Notes: a model not told the origin generated them from the sequence alone. Counted from the stretch's first letter, positions 1-13,808 are shown. The stretch: 64,000 nt of DNA from Toxotes chatareus (GCA_016801885.1 CM028893.1:4911950-4975949), one strand, 5' to 3'. Program-made: numbers and translations.

Positions 1-889
1 GTATCTGGTAACAACCCTGCTAACTCGCCCTGATTTGACCCTCTGAGTATATAGTTTCTGCATGATTCACACACACACACACACACCATGTCTCTCTCGG
101 TAAGCTTCAAGGTAGTTTCCTGTTGAGTCTACTGTCCTGTCTCTCTGATCTTTTTCATTTTCTTCTTCTGCACTTCATTTCTCTCTCTGTATCGTGTAAC
201 AATGCTCCTCATCCCTCCTCGCTCACTGTCTGTCGCTCTTCCCCTTCCTTTTTCCTTCCCTCTCTCCCCTGCTCCTTCTTATCCCTCTGACTCACATGTA
301 ATCTTGTAATCAGTCTCAACTGAAAAACAACCTCTCTTTCCTGCCTTTATCAGTCTTTCACCTCTCTCCCCCCCTTCATGCTGGAAAGCAGAAAACTTCC
401 CTGACGATGGTTGTATAAAATAGGTCAAAACTAATTGCACTTCCCTTCCGTTAAAACACTGACCTTCCATTGGCTTTGTTTATCTACAGATTTGACCTCA
501 TTCCTCTGGACTCAGAGGCATTTTTCAGGCAGTTTTGAGAATTATTAGAGTCTTTAGTTATTCCAGACCCTGCAATTTGAACCTGAAGCTCTATTTCAGC
601 CTGGTGCTGCTCATTAAACCGTTAAAACCAATGAATCAGTAAGACATTACCAAACAAATGCAGCTTCAGTGTACAGTTAATTTCCTGTAAGCAGCTTGGT
701 CGTGGTCACAGCATAATTAGACGTGCAGCTTGAGTGTACAGTATGCCCTATTTAATCAGTTTCCACAGACAGTTACTGGACATCTCTTACTCTTTCTGTC
801 TTTACATGTACACACACACACACATCCCTGATGGGATCTTGGCATAAGGCCCAGAACTTCCCATCCAGTGCCTAACAGCAGGGGCCGTG

Positions 890-920
<31 letters not shown>

Positions 921-1686
921 AATGCAAGCTGAAGGACGAAAAATAGGCCCATGAAATCACACATTTCAAATGTCCGAGGCCACATGAATCCAATAAATTA
1001 TACTTAAAATAACATGAGAATATGACTGTACAGCTGTAGGGTTGGGATTTGATAGCCTTTTATAGGAACCAGATCCTCCCAGGCCCTTATCCAGAATATT
1101 TAGGTAAGAGTTCAACAATTTTAGTACAAAAAAAATTAATAATTTAATAGTCAATGACAAAATCCCAAATATTGACACCCAAATCACTAAGTGGAACGAG
1201 AGACTTGTTAGACTCTACACTTAATAAATCCAGGGACTTGGATCTGGATCTCTGGATCCGAAAGTGGAGCCAGATACCGAAACCTAATCATAAATATTAG
1301 AGAAGCTCAGTGTGGTTTAAAGACATTCATTATTTAGGCATCACCCTTTCCTGCAGGGACTGAACATACAGTAAATTTTAGTCGTTGTTGTGCTTTCCAG
1401 GATATTCCTGGATGTTTCCACACAGCATCATTACACTGGGATTACAGGAAGAGACAGCTACTGTAAATACTGTGAGTCACTGTAAATCTCTCCACTCTGC
1501 ATACAGGCATTGGTTGGTGTTGGCTGCACGTGTCGTACGGCTTTAGGAATTAATATAGTGCTTAAGTGTTACAACCATTTATATTACGACAAATAGATGC
1601 TAAGCTGAATTAGACTACAGAAGAATGTGCGGACACAAACACGCACGCACGCACACACACACACACACAGCTCTCACAGCTCTCAC
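1..1686 (-). other. Semaphorin intron 3 (partial), noncoding
   Basis: This stretch lies downstream, on the minus strand, of the splice donor (GTGAGA) that ends exon 3. I looked on the minus strand for the next semaphorin exon, which usually opens with a C.N(Y/F)(I/V)..L motif followed by a CGT.AF motif, and did not find it, so exon 4 lies left of base 1. The stretch holds (CA)n tracts at about 70-86, 889-916 and 1648-1669. The remainder looks like ordinary AT-rich intron, and the open frames in it are mostly CA-repeat readthrough. Confidence 0.75.
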
Positions 1687-1746
1687 CTCTGTCTTTCCCT
1701 TTGCCACACAAGACTTTCTCTTCTCCTCTGGCACGTCCCAAGTAAT
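1687..1746 (-). CDS. Semaphorin coding exon 3 (sema domain)
   Basis: A 60-nt exon in phase 0 at both ends encodes 20 residues with the order I-T-W-x-x-P-E-E-K-x-K-x-C-x-x-K-G-K-T-E. The tryptophan, the K-rich run, the cysteine and the KGK motif are the hallmark of the second conserved stretch of the sema domain in semaphorins, and a separate small exon of about 60 nt for this stretch fits the arrangement I recall for vertebrate semaphorin genes. The acceptor is a pyrimidine-rich tract ending in CAG at 1747-1748, and the donor is GTGAGA just below 1687. The cysteine is expected to pair with one in the following, unseen exon. The Asn ending exon 2 plus the I-T opening this exon forms an N-glycosylation sequon. 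In human SEMA4F, as I recall it, the matching residues are W-x-V-P-E...C..KGKKE, the closest fit I know. Confidence 0.93.
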
Positions 1747-1990
1747 CTGGATCAAACAAACAGAGATAACAGGATAAGTTATTGTCACTCGTCCATCAGT
1801 TGATAAGTAGTAAATGTTAAATGAATCATTACAGCTCTGGCCCAGATTCAACATATCAGTCAGACATTTTGACTTGTCATAGTAGCAAAAGCAGAGGTGT
1901 TGCTAAAAACACTGATAAGGAAGTTATGACAGGGTGACCAATGAGCCAAAGCAGATTAATTGAACTCAGACATTAACACAGTCTTCCTAC
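1747..1990 (-). other. Semaphorin intron 2 (244 bp)
   Basis: A short intron between exons 2 and 3 in phase 0. On the minus strand it opens GTAGGA and ends in a T-rich tract before CAG. The donor follows AAT rather than the usual AG, so it is a slightly weak site, but the reading frame across the junction and the family match on both sides support it. Nothing else is seen inside. Confidence 0.88.
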
Positions 1991-2136
1991 ATTGCGCGGC
2001 GGTTTGTCCAGTCTATTGGTGTCCACGGACAATATGGCATCCCTGGCACCCAGGTACAGCATGCCTGATGAGCGGTCCAGTAGGACAGTGCTGAAGTTGG
2101 TCACGCCCCCAAACATCTTTGTATCCAGAATGGTGT
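1991..2136 (-). CDS. Semaphorin coding exon 2 (start of sema domain)
   Basis: A 146-nt exon, entered in phase 1 and left in phase 0, encodes 48 residues plus the shared aspartate codon. It contains F-G-G-V-T-N-F-S-T-V-L-L-D, then L-Y-L-G-A-R-D-A-I-L-S-V-D-T. This is the first strand set of the semaphorin seven-bladed propeller: an (N/D)(F/Y)(S/T)xLLL stretch, about nine residues, then (L/V)(Y/F)(V/L)GAR(D/E)(A/T). N-F-S is a glycosylation sequon. The acceptor is a pyrimidine tract ending CCACAG at 2137-2138 (minus). The exon matches in length the equivalent roughly 50-residue exon I infer for class 4 semaphorins. GARD rather than GARE, and the proline-rich end before the next exon, resemble SEMA4F; class 3 and class 5/6 members fit less well. 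Semaphorins are plexin ligands used in axon guidance, vascular and immune signalling. Confidence 0.94.
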
Positions 2137-5100
2137 CTGTGGACGAAAAGAGGAGAGATGGGTGTGATTTCAGAGGACAAGTTAGCGCTGCTGTCAATCA
2201 CAGGACGCAACACGGGTTCTAAGAGACGTGCTCAGAGAGCTGAATGGAAGGGAAGTCGACAGAGATCCGAAAAGAAACCAGATACATCTGTTCACCCATG
2301 TAATACGTAAAACGTGAGAGCAAATGGCTGACAGGATAACTCAAACACCATATTCCCAGCAAGAGGGTTTAAAGAGATAAGTCTTTTAAGGAATGGAGGG
2401 ATGGAATGATGAGAAAAGGAGGGAGAGAGATGAGAGTACCCCTTGCCCTCACCTCTCACACAATCAGAGATACAGATTAACCGCTTTAATCCCGCTTTAA
2501 ATTTATCATTCTTTTTCTAGCTTCTTCTCTTTACAAGTCTATTATTCTGAAACATCCTCCCATGTTTCTGTGTGTTAGCCTCTATTTTGAATATTGCTTC
2601 CCCATTGCTGAGGAAGAATGCAATAAAATAAATTATGCATCATGATATATAATAAATAATGCATTATGCTTTCACATAATAACTGATGTGTAATTTCAGC
2701 TATATTTGTCGCCTTAATCTCAAAACTATCACATGAACTAAATCCCAAAAGCCTCTGAATTGTGTTCCAGCTCCTGTTTGCTCTCTTAGTCACTCTCTCT
2801 CCCTCCTCTACCCGTCAGGACAAAACATATGAGTGTGTGTGTGTGTGTGTGTGTGTGTGTTCCTGTCCCAGCTGCTGGGAGGAAAGAGCACAGCTGTGTA
2901 CGAGTGCTGGTGAGAGAGTGTGTGTGTGTGTGTGTGTGTGCACAGGATACCTTTGTGTACGTGAAGAATTTGGCTTTTTTTTTTTGAAGTCCTACAACTC
3001 TGACCTTTGCAGACCTTCACCGAAAAAAAAAAGACTCAGACAGCGAACAGAAACTTCACAGAGTTGGTTTCATTTCCAAAAAAAAGTGATTGGTGTCTGA
3101 GCCGCACTACATCTCAGTCAGAGACACACTCAAGTCTCAGTGCAGACAACAAAGGAAGGAACACACTGTGCCACAGATGAATTCATCAGGGGATAGATTA
3201 AACACTAATGTTAATGAGTAAAGTTTGCATGTTAATCTAACCACAACCAAGCCAAAAAACATATTACTCATTACACATTACTCACTGCACTTGCACAATT
3301 AAACAGTTAATGAAATATGACTAATAATAGCAAAGCCTACGCCCATGTTCGTGCACACAGACTCACAACTCAACATAAGATACTGTGTTAATCATCACCT
3401 ACAACTTCTCTCTTTTGATCTAGTAAACTACAAAATTAATCAATAAATGAATAGTCTTGATATTACTATTAAATGAAACAACAAGTGGTTGGTGAAGAGA
3501 CACCTGACAACTAAAGCTACACACATAAGTCAGCCGGGGCTGGTATCAGGTCACCTCGCTGCTCCTGCAACTTTTCATCTGAGTGTGTGAATTTCGAGTG
3601 TGAAATCTACGGACTGCATGTGCCCTCAAAATTCACAACGACGCAACAGAAAGACTGTGACTGTGTCAGATGGAGAGCATGTACACTGCTGACAGTCCGA
3701 CAAAGCGGTGTGTAACATTTTAATAGATATTAAAATTACAGTCATGCACTACATCTGTCAGTGATGACACAAAATGATGACGATGATTCACACTCTCCTG
3801 AATTCTCAATTTGCTGCTTCCTAGAATAAACCACTGACTGTCTACAAGGAGTTGTGAATGAAGGAAGAACAGATGGATTTAGGACAACCAGCATTTATGC
3901 AGAGTTTACTAAATTGTGTGTTAAATGGAGCAAGAGTGCATGGTGTTATTCATATATTTAACTTTTCATTTGCAGAGGAAAACATACACATTCTTCTACA
4001 TAAAGTACAGGCATCAAACTTGGTGAGAACACCATAATTATTAGAAAGAGGGACAACAGAGGACAAACGCACACGCCTGCACACACCCTGTATTAGTCTG
4101 CAGGCAGAGGTGAGGAGGTGACAGTGTGACGCATTAATAGGGAAGTGTATTCAACCAGAGAACAGAGAGGAGAAGAGGTTTCATGTACAGTAATGAGATG
4201 AAATCATAATTTAAACAACATTCATGTATTCATCTTCATCAAGATAATTGTTAAAAGGAAGATAGATAATTGGCAATTACGATCGGAACTTGATACATTC
4301 CCCAAATTATATTAAAGGGAAACTCTTTGGAGGAAAATCCTTTGAGGATCACAGATGGAATTTGAAGGCACATGACCCCCAGTTTGCCAGCTGTCGACTA
4401 AAAGATTCAAACCACTACAACCATCCTCTGTTCCTGTTATGGAGGATGGGACTAAAAGTACCATCTGATAAATGGCACTGACATGCCACGGACATGGTTT
4501 TCCACTTAGAGCTCGTCTGTGCTGTTCTGTGAAATGAACAAAAAAAAAAAAGAAAAACCCAAACACACTGACATCTGCCTGTAACTGAATCACAGACAGT
4601 TTCTCTCCCCCTGCCTCCATCCAGACTCCCTCACCCAGTCAGTCTGTGCCTGTTTCCCGTAACATTTCACATGAATGCCATTTCTCATTCACTAAGAAGC
4701 CATCTGCTCAGCTGAAAGCCTCCAGGCAGTCAAACAGCAGAAGTGAGCTCTGATTCGCTCGCAGAGGGCTCCCACTTCTTGAAAATCAGCCTATGCATGA
4801 AGCTTCTTTTACAGTTCCTCAAACAATATAGCTACGGATATAATGTGTGCATCTGTGAAGTGTCTTCATGTTGCCCCGAATTAAAAGTTTCTGTAGCTGA
4901 GAATACATCTTCCATTTATACACCGAGCTAATGACATAAACACTTTCTTCCTCAATCTGTCAATCAAAGCTGACTTCAAATGAGAGTTGAAGGAGATGAG
5001 ATGAGAGGCACTAAAAACATCGGAGACCTCTCAGTCTCATTTTCTCTTCTTCTTCTTTTCATATTTGTGTCCCTTTTGTCGCTTCTCTTTATCGGCTCTG

Positions 5101-8100
5101 TCATCCATCCATCCATCCATCCTTTCATCGCCCCGCAGCCTCACATCACCAAACGACATCACTTCTTCAGACTGACTTTGCAGCCTGCTTCCTCTCGCTG
5201 GTCTGACAGACACACAAACGCACACACATACAGCAAAGTAGATGTGAGTGTTAGTGACACGGGCCAAAGGCAAGGTCTGGAGAGATGTCCTTGTAAACTG
5301 GTCCTTGCCGGCTGTGTAGGACAAAACAGCACACACAAATATATATATATATATATGTATGTGCACGCACACATGCACACGGTGACACCACCTGCTGTGC
5401 ACCCTAATGTAGAGAGATGATTCCTAGAGCTACACCATCTGCCCTCCTCACACACAGCCGCACACACACACGTCTAACCCTACGCATCCAGGCACACGCT
5501 AAAAAAAGGCCTGACGTGTGGCTCCGAAAAAAAAAAAGAAAACGCAACATGCAATTTCTTGTTTTCCGTCTCCTTTTTGTCTTTTATCTCCATGATGACA
5601 TACGTAGCTGTTTGTTAGAAGCACTTTATGAATAAATTTGAGCTGGCATGTGTCACAAGGGAAGACAGGATGCTCTGAGGGTTGGGTAAATGCCTCCTCT
5701 TTGACAGCAGGAGCCTGCAGCTCACCATGTATCAAATATCACCTCCCGCCTGGGTGTCTGTGCGTGCCCATTCATGTGTGCACGTGTGATACGGGTGTGT
5801 GCAGATGTGCATGTGTGGTGGTAACATTACTAAAAGGACACGTGTTGCAACAAAGAACAGCAAAGAGATTTTTGAGCATATAATTTTTAGAATATATATT
5901 TAACATAAAAATATTGATTAGAGCGGCTTTATATTTGAATGTTAAACAGGGTGCTGGTGTGTGAAAGCACATGAGACCTTCACTGCCCTCTCTGGATAAA
6001 TACATATTAAAAATATAGCAGTGTTGGCTGCTGGTTTCTGAATGCTGAGACAAAAACATGGATGTAACTGGGGACAATGGAGAAAATGCAGGATTTACCA
6101 GGAAATGAGGAATTGCACATTTAAAATGATTTAAATAATGTGAGTGGAAAATCTGGTGACCTTATAAATGTTGAAATAAAAATCACACCTCAGGTATAAT
6201 TTTTAAAAAAGCGACTGGTGTGAGTATAAATGAATAAGGAGTCCTAAAATACAAAATCCCTTCCCCTGCCATGAATCATTCATTCATTATACATTAAACA
6301 TGACTGAGAGGCAGCCAGGGAGAGAGACCAACAGAGAGAGTGTGTGTGTGTGTGTGGCATGTCCATTAAGGGTTTAATAAACTGGCTTTTGCTCTGGGGG
6401 ACCAACTCTGGTCTCTGGCCGCAGGGCATTGTGGGACTAGACCAACCAGGAAGTGATAAATTATACACCTCCCTCCTTCATCTGTCAATCAAAACTGACG
6501 GGATGGGGAGAAAAGATGCAGAGAGGCGCAAACATGCTCCTGCCCCCACAGTCTCTCAACACACACACACACACTCTGAGCCCCTGCAGTGAGACAGGAC
6601 ACAGCTGCATGCTCCACACAGTCCCGCACTTCGCAGAAACACACATTTATAGCCCTATCACCCACTCAATGCCATTTTCCAGCAGCCATTTCCTCCGAAT
6701 TGTTCAGCAGCAGTCGGGGGCAGATGTACTCCACAGGTTAAAGGAATGAACCAGCTTTTAGCAGATTGTCCCATTAGACGGCGTGTTCGACAGCAGGCTC
6801 CCGTGCTCCATGCTGATGGGCGAAAGCAGACATGTATCATCATCTCAAGTGAGACAACCTGCCATTTATACGCTGCTGGAAGGCTCGAGTGCGATTTTCA
6901 AATTAGAACAAAAATGACACAAAGCTTATTTTACATACTGCCACAACTGTTTCACTGATTCACTGCATCTTGGGAAAGTGTAGCAATAACTTGCTCTGAA
7001 GTAAGGCATGTTAATGCACAGTTACAGTAAAAGCAAATATCTGAGGCTTTATCACTCAACATACGTGTTGTTTAGAAACTGGCACGGACTTCCCTCTGTG
7101 TCTATGCTGCACAGATATGATGAGATTTATTATATACAGTAGCTTAATTTGAACATAATTTACAACAACAAAAACACTGTCTGTTCCAGCATCCAGACAA
7201 TGAAAATTACTAACACTGAACTTGTGTGTGAGTGACTGTAATGTTAGGTTGCCCCCTTCTTATTGTTCCTAAGTGGTTCATTGTCTGTGCTGTGATGACA
7301 GGAGCTGTTCAGGCATATCCTGTCCCATGGGCTGTTTCTAGTGTGTTAAAGTAAGAGAAGAGGGGAGGTGGTTTTAGAATTTGAATTGACAATACAAAAA
7401 TAAAGATAAATAGATTGGTCTGTATCTGTTGTTCAGAAAAATGATCTTCTACTAGACCAAATGTTCTTCTCCAACTTTGGACAAAACATCATATTGTCTA
7501 ATTTATTGTATGTGTGTGACCGAGATCAAGGAAAAGTGAGTGAAAAGAGAAAGACAAGCCAGCTCTTGTAGTGGTCACGGTCAAAGTCTGCCTTTTTTCA
7601 GTCAATAAACAGGTTTTACAAAAGCATCAAAGCTGTGTGCTCGTTAGATCTACAGAGAGGCTGCTCATCCTTTAGCTCCTGTTTGCATCAGTCGCAACAT
7701 ATCAATGCAGCTGGCTGCTACAGAGGCTAAAGCACATCTGTGAGACAATTTTATGTATGGACACACTCGCAGTTGAAAATGGTTAATTCCACTGAAGTGT
7801 TCGCAGCTGGCGTTTATTTATTGAAATCATGCAACTAAGCAACATCCCAAGAAAAACACAGCAGACAGGACATAGAAGACACCACATACTGTAAGATCAG
7901 AGCTGCATTTTTCTTACAGACTGTAGAATTCCTGAAATCTAAGTTACATTTTCAATAAGAGCAATTGTGTTTCAATAAACCCTCTATAGGGAGTGTCTTT
8001 TCAGAGTGGTACCCACTTTGTAGTGCATATCTGGTCGTCCTCCTCTCCAGACAGAGGTAAAGACATCACAAACACGAAATGACCCTGACACACAATGTTG

Positions 8101-8134
8101 GCCTCTCCTTTGAGGTTCTGCTTCACTGGGAGCA

Positions 8135-8164
8135 TCACACACACACACACACACACACACACAA
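8135..8164. repeat. (CA)n microsatellite
   Basis: About 15 uninterrupted AC units in intron 1. Confidence 0.95.
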
Positions 8165-8597
8165 AGTCCTGAGGGAAGTGGCGGATTACTGGGCATCAAG
8201 GAAAAAAGGTTGAGAGAGGAGAAGAGGTTCAGACTGATGAAGATGTAGGAGGAAGAACAAGAAGGAAACAGAAAAGAAATGATAAGGACAGAGAACAAGG
8301 ATGTAGGAAAGAGGAGAAGGAGGTCCAATGTTGCAGAGGATTGGCCACTTCCTCACTTAATGCCCCGCTTCATTTCCTTCTGCATCTTTTTATTATTCTC
8401 CGTTTCCTCTTGTGTTGTCGTCTGTGTTGCTGTGTGCAGTTGTGTGTGTTTATGTCTGGATGATTTTAGATGAATAAAACAGCAATAATGAAAAACAAAT
8501 TCCTTTGTGTGAGTCCACACTGCTATATCTTCAATGTTCTCACCCCCTTCTCCCAATTTCCAGCCTCCCACCCTCTCTTCGCTGTTCCCCAATTTCT

Positions 8598-8617
8598 CCC
8601 CCCCCCCCCCCCCCCCC
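8598..8617. repeat. Poly-C tract (20 C) in pyrimidine-rich sequence
   Basis: A run of 20 cytosines inside a pyrimidine-rich stretch (about 8535-8642) that follows a purine-rich stretch at about 8216-8340. Its length may be affected by sequencing error. Confidence 0.9.
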
Positions 8618-11600
8618 TCCCCTCTCTTTCTCTCACTCTCTCTGGCTCTGGGTGATAAGCAGCAGCACTACTAATCAGGCTTGCCCTAAATTCGCCCATG
8701 CCCTGCAGGATTAGCATGTGCATGTGCAAGTGTGTGTCTGTGTGTGTGAGAGAGTGTGTTGGTTTAGAAGCCGGGTGCCTGCAGCATTCACCAGGCCTCA
8801 CACAGGAGGTGTGTGTACATAAAGCCCAGCGAATATGTGTGTGTGTGTGTGAGAGAGAGTTTCTGTATGAATGAGTCACTGAGTCAACACAGTCCTGTTA
8901 TTTTTATCTTACAGTAAGACTGTCCTGCTGAATATAATAAATCCTGTTGCATAATATAAATATCGCAGCTTAATATCCTACACAATCATGAATCTTATAT
9001 TAAAAAGGAAGATCAAGCTTTTCAGGTCTTTGTTGTAAATGAGAAGAGGCTGGAAGGATGGAGATCCATAAAATATATCTCTGTATATTCAGTATATCCA
9101 CAGTAATGATATCTAACAGCCAGAGAGAAATAAGAGTTGAATCTGTTAAAGTGTGGTTAAAGAAAACATAAGTATTATATGACAATTAAGTAAAATTGTT
9201 TTTAACAAACTGTCAGTAAATCTCTCTGGAAACTTTTGTGACACACATGTACAGTACAATCACAGCTTTCACACAAAGACACACATCACATCACACACAC
9301 ATGCTCACCTGCCTCGCTGTGTTTAGGTTCTGGCTGGTAGACTGAGACTAAACAGTGAGGGAATCTGTGTCTCTAAAGCCAAACAGAGCAGGAGCAGCCA
9401 CAACATCTGTTACACTAGAACCGCTGTTCTAAACCTTTTCAAAGTAAGTTTTACTTCTCACATTACTTCATCTGAAAGACTGTTAGACTCCTGAAGAAAA
9501 AAAATCTAAGAAACTGTGTAAGTGTTTTTTCTCTGATCCCTCTAATCATCTTGTGACCGTCACTTTTTTCTTTTTATAAATGGAATTTATTTCACTGTGG
9601 TAATCTGAGCTTGGAGCCTAAGACTTCTGAGCTACAGGGAAGTACTGCAGTTTCTCTTCCACCAACACCTCGTTGCATTAGTTGCTTCAGATTTATTTCT
9701 ATTTGTTTCTTGTGCTCTGGTGAAAATAGTGTATCTGTTTGTTTGGTAATAAAGTAATATAGTAAGTCAAGAGTATGACTGGAGTTTAAATCAGCACCAT
9801 CTACTGTGAAAGTGGAAGCTACAAGGATCAATCACTCAGGTTGTGTTTAAAGTGCTGGAAGCTTAAAACAATGTGTTCAGCTATAGGCATCATCGCTTGT
9901 AATAAGCTACATCAAACTCACATCTACAGTAGGAGACAGATTTTATCCTTTCTGACTGAATGAACACCAAGCTTGTGTTATGTGTTCACTTATGTTCATA
10001 TTGTTGCCTAAAAATTGATGACGGGTGAGACAAAACGAGAAGGAAGCAGAGAGTAAAATGTCCAAAAACAGCATGAGGGTAAGTGAACTGAGAAAAACAG
10101 AAAGCGTGCGTTAACCCACTTTTGCCAACACCACAGGAAAGGACACAGACATATATTCACACACACACGCTTTTTACTTGATGTATTTTTTTGGTGGCTG
10201 TTCTAGGCCAGTAAACACTGTGGCCAATGATACAGAAAGCTTTACCACAACTGCACTTGAGCTTCTGTGCATGTATGTGTATCTGAGTATGCTACCACGC
10301 ACATATACAGCATTAGTGTCTCACAGATGATGCAACAGACGACCACACGTTTCTCATGAAAACACAGAGATCTAGTTAAAAATCTGCATGTTAGACATCA
10401 GGACGGTTTCCACATGCAAGTACTGAAGCAACAGCTGGTCAGTGTCACATGCGTGTCACTGATGACTTCTGCTGTCACAAGCCAAAGGTCAGAGTTTACA
10501 TGCTGGTTGAGCTGGAAGATCAATACGACCCAAACACACACAAACACACACACACCAGCATGCGCATCGTCAAGCTGTGGCTCAGATTTTCATCTCTCTC
10601 TCTGTCTGAAATGGAAAAAAAAAAAATTTCATCGGTGTGTTCTCACACTGGTTTTACCAAAGAAAACCAGTTTTACCACAGGCAAAAAGTCACAGGCGTC
10701 CTGGCTGTTCCATTCTGATGACAGCAGAGACACCATCACTGTGGGGTTTTTAACTGACAAGTTAAATAATGACCCTGAGTGTGAGTGTGTCGCTAGAAAA
10801 AAATCCCACGAGCAGCCATAATCGTGGACACAATGGTTTAATAATTAACAAAGCCAATTTGCCATCTGCTGCTGATAATGACAATTTCGACACACCTGCA
10901 CAGCTCTTTTACTCCCTCCACCCCCCACACACACAGATGATTCTCACATTTTTGCCTCCCGTGGTCTCAGTGTACTTTCATAGATGTTACACAGACACAG
11001 ACACAGTAATTATTAAAGACGGAGGAGACAAAATACTAAAAAGAAAGATGAAAAATAGAGTGAATGGTTACCAAAAGTGGGAAAGTGATGATAGAAAAAA
11101 ATGCACAACAGGGTAAAAGAGGAGAGGGAGGGGGCTTTGGCCTAAGAGGAAGTTTTAGCAGCATGCAAGCAGCTTGTCCATTAGTGGACCAGAATGTAAT
11201 GGTGGCTAATAGGGATGGGAGAGTGAGCAAATCAATAATAGATACATCAATTAGCTGCCTGCTGGCCTACATGGCTGAGAGGAGATGACAGGAGAGGAAG
11301 CTAGGAGGCTGATTTTGTTCACAGTGCATTAGTATAACAGCTTTCTGATCTTTCTCAAAATAGCAACGATTCATCGTTATCTTCCTCTTCCTTTAATATC
11401 CCTTTTTTTCCCGCACGTCGAACTCTGCACCTCATCCACCCACCCCTCTCCATTTCTGTCCTCCTCATGATGCCGTCACTTCATGCTCTGGGGCAAGAAG
11501 CAGAGGTTAAAGGTCAAGTCATTCATAGTCATTTGATTGTGTCACAGACAGAAGCAGAGAAGTGGAGACAAGAGGAAAGGAGTGGGGTGTAAAGGTGTCA

Positions 11601-12650
11601 AGAGCAAGTGGGAAGATTTGTTTCAACAGCGGCACTAATGACTTATAGCAAACGCTAATGACAAACAAGTGTGCAAGAGCTGAGTCTAATAAACAGGCAG
11701 GGGAATGGAATGAAAACAAGGAACAATTAAAATGAAGAAAAGCACAGGGGCACAACAGTCCTGCACATGTATCATTAACATTAGGAGAAACCAAAAAGTT
11801 CTACCTCCCATGTGGCTAAGAAATATCTTCCATCCACACAGCCAGCTGGGGAGGCCACAGAAGCACACGCACACACACATACCAGGTGGCTCCACATCCT
11901 AGATACCACAACCTAACCCTGTAATCACTCAAACACACTGCTAAATGCTTTTATGAACGTCTGCTTCCACTGACCACAGTTGTTTCCATCCCTGCCATCA
12001 CAAATGAAGAAACCAAGCCTGATTACCATCTTTACCAACCCCAGGTGAAGTTCAGTGACTCAAGTGTTATCCAATGCCACGGTTTGTTAGGGTTTCACAC
12101 CCCATAGTATCTGTCAGCTCCAACTCAACTAAGTAAAAGCTATTCAAACAAATGTAGGAAAACTACTGTCGAAATCAAAAAGGCTTCATTCTGTATGCTT
12201 TCACTGAGGTCAGGACTTATATTCAATACACATTGCTCAGGAAGTGAACTGCGTCATTGTGCACCAGTAATGGTGGCAACGCGAGAAATGAACTGTCCAA
12301 CCAGAGCTGAGTGTTTAAGTGTAAATTACAAGTTTAAGACTTTGGGACTGAATGTAAATCTAAATCGTGAGGTGCAGAATTGTCCATTACAGACAAAAGT
12401 CCAAAAGATACTGTAAAAATCACAACAACCCTCTCTTTTAAAGTTGATGGATGTGTTGAAAATGACGCATCTTGACTCCACGTTGCCTCCATCACACACT
12501 TTGTGTTCACGATGTCTGGGGCTGTCTGGGGCTGTCTATTCTCCACAACAGAACAGTAGCCAGTGTGTTGAACTGAGTTTGGCCAGTGACAGAGACCAGA
12601 GATCAAAGCACCCAACATTTAACCACTGGCACTGACTAACCCTGAGGGGG

Positions 12651-12653
<3 letters not shown>

Positions 12654-12706
<53 letters not shown>
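12654..12706. repeat. (TG)26 microsatellite, G-tract bounded
   Basis: A 53-bp TG array flanked by G runs on both sides (GAGGGGGAGGG before and GGGGGGG after). It is one of the longest dinucleotide arrays in the window and likely polymorphic. Confidence 0.96.
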
Positions 12707-12708
<2 letters not shown>

Positions 12709-13704
12709 GGGGCTGTGTGTATGCCAAAATGCTTAAAGCCTTCATTACTGCCATCTGAAGGGCCCGAGTCAGTCTTTTAGTTTAACTGAAATGCAGATTG
12801 AACAACCCTCAAAAGTTCTATTATCACTCTATTATATCGTTTCTTATTATCCAGCAGTGCATGTAAATCTTTCTCTCATTTCCTCTCTTTGCTACCTGGC
12901 CGTGCTCCAGGCACAGTAGTTGGCGCTCTTCATAGATCTCCATGAGCCTCTACCGGCACTCTGTGCCCCAGGAAAGCTCACTCTGAGTGGGGACAGAAGC
13001 TCTCAGCGCCTCCCTCCTCACCCTGGTTCTCTGCTCCTCTCCTTTCAGTTTCATTCAGTGTATAGAACAATGAATGCATTGTTAGCGAGACACAAGCAAC
13101 TATCGCATTACCAAAATAACTGCCTCTTCCTGCACTATACAGTCCTAGCTACAGCCTCACTGCTGCCTGTCACAGGGAAAATCAGACACGCATACACCTC
13201 GCCATGAGGCTGTCAGTGTATTTATATTAGAAGTTCCACTCCAGTCGTTCTCACCAGACACTGACACAAACATGACACCCTCTGTGACCTGTGACCTCCT
13301 CTCTCCATGCATTCTGATCCTTTCACACACTTTTAGCACCACAGGAACTGATAGCACTTTGGAAGCAGTACCATTGTTTGTGTGTGTGTGTGTGTGTATG
13401 GTGGTAGAGGGTGGACGATGACCTTGCAGCTGCAGAAACCAGTTTTACCAAACAACACGATGAAAACATGGAGAGATTCCAAAACAGAGAAGCAGAAATA
13501 AAGAGAATGAGGAGAGAGAGAGAAGATAGAGAAATAGAAGCAAAACAACATTTTATCACTTCCTCTTCTCTTTTGACTTTTCCCCCTTCTGTCCTTTTCC
13601 CTGCTATCACTCTTTCCCTCCATACTTCGCTGCTTTATCAAGGTCAGTTGGATCACACTCTGTTTTGATGCTCTTTCAAATTGCATTTGTTAGCAGTTCA
13701 CTAC

Positions 13705-13748
13705 CTCTCTCTCTCTCTCTCTCTCTCCCTCCGTGTGTGTGTGTGTGC
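13705..13748. repeat. Compound (CT)n-(GT)n microsatellite
   Basis: A CT array to about 13728 is followed by a GT array at 13733-13748. A (GA)n array with a purine-rich stretch follows at about 13815-13960. Confidence 0.9.
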
Positions 13749-13808
13749 AGATTACTTTTAGAAGCTATTTAGCATACCACCATATCACACAAGAGGAACT
13801 CCACAGGG

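Noticed and set aside
2013..2310. Other open frames overlapping exon 2
   Set aside because: They are alternative-frame or opposite-strand shadows of the sema-domain exon.
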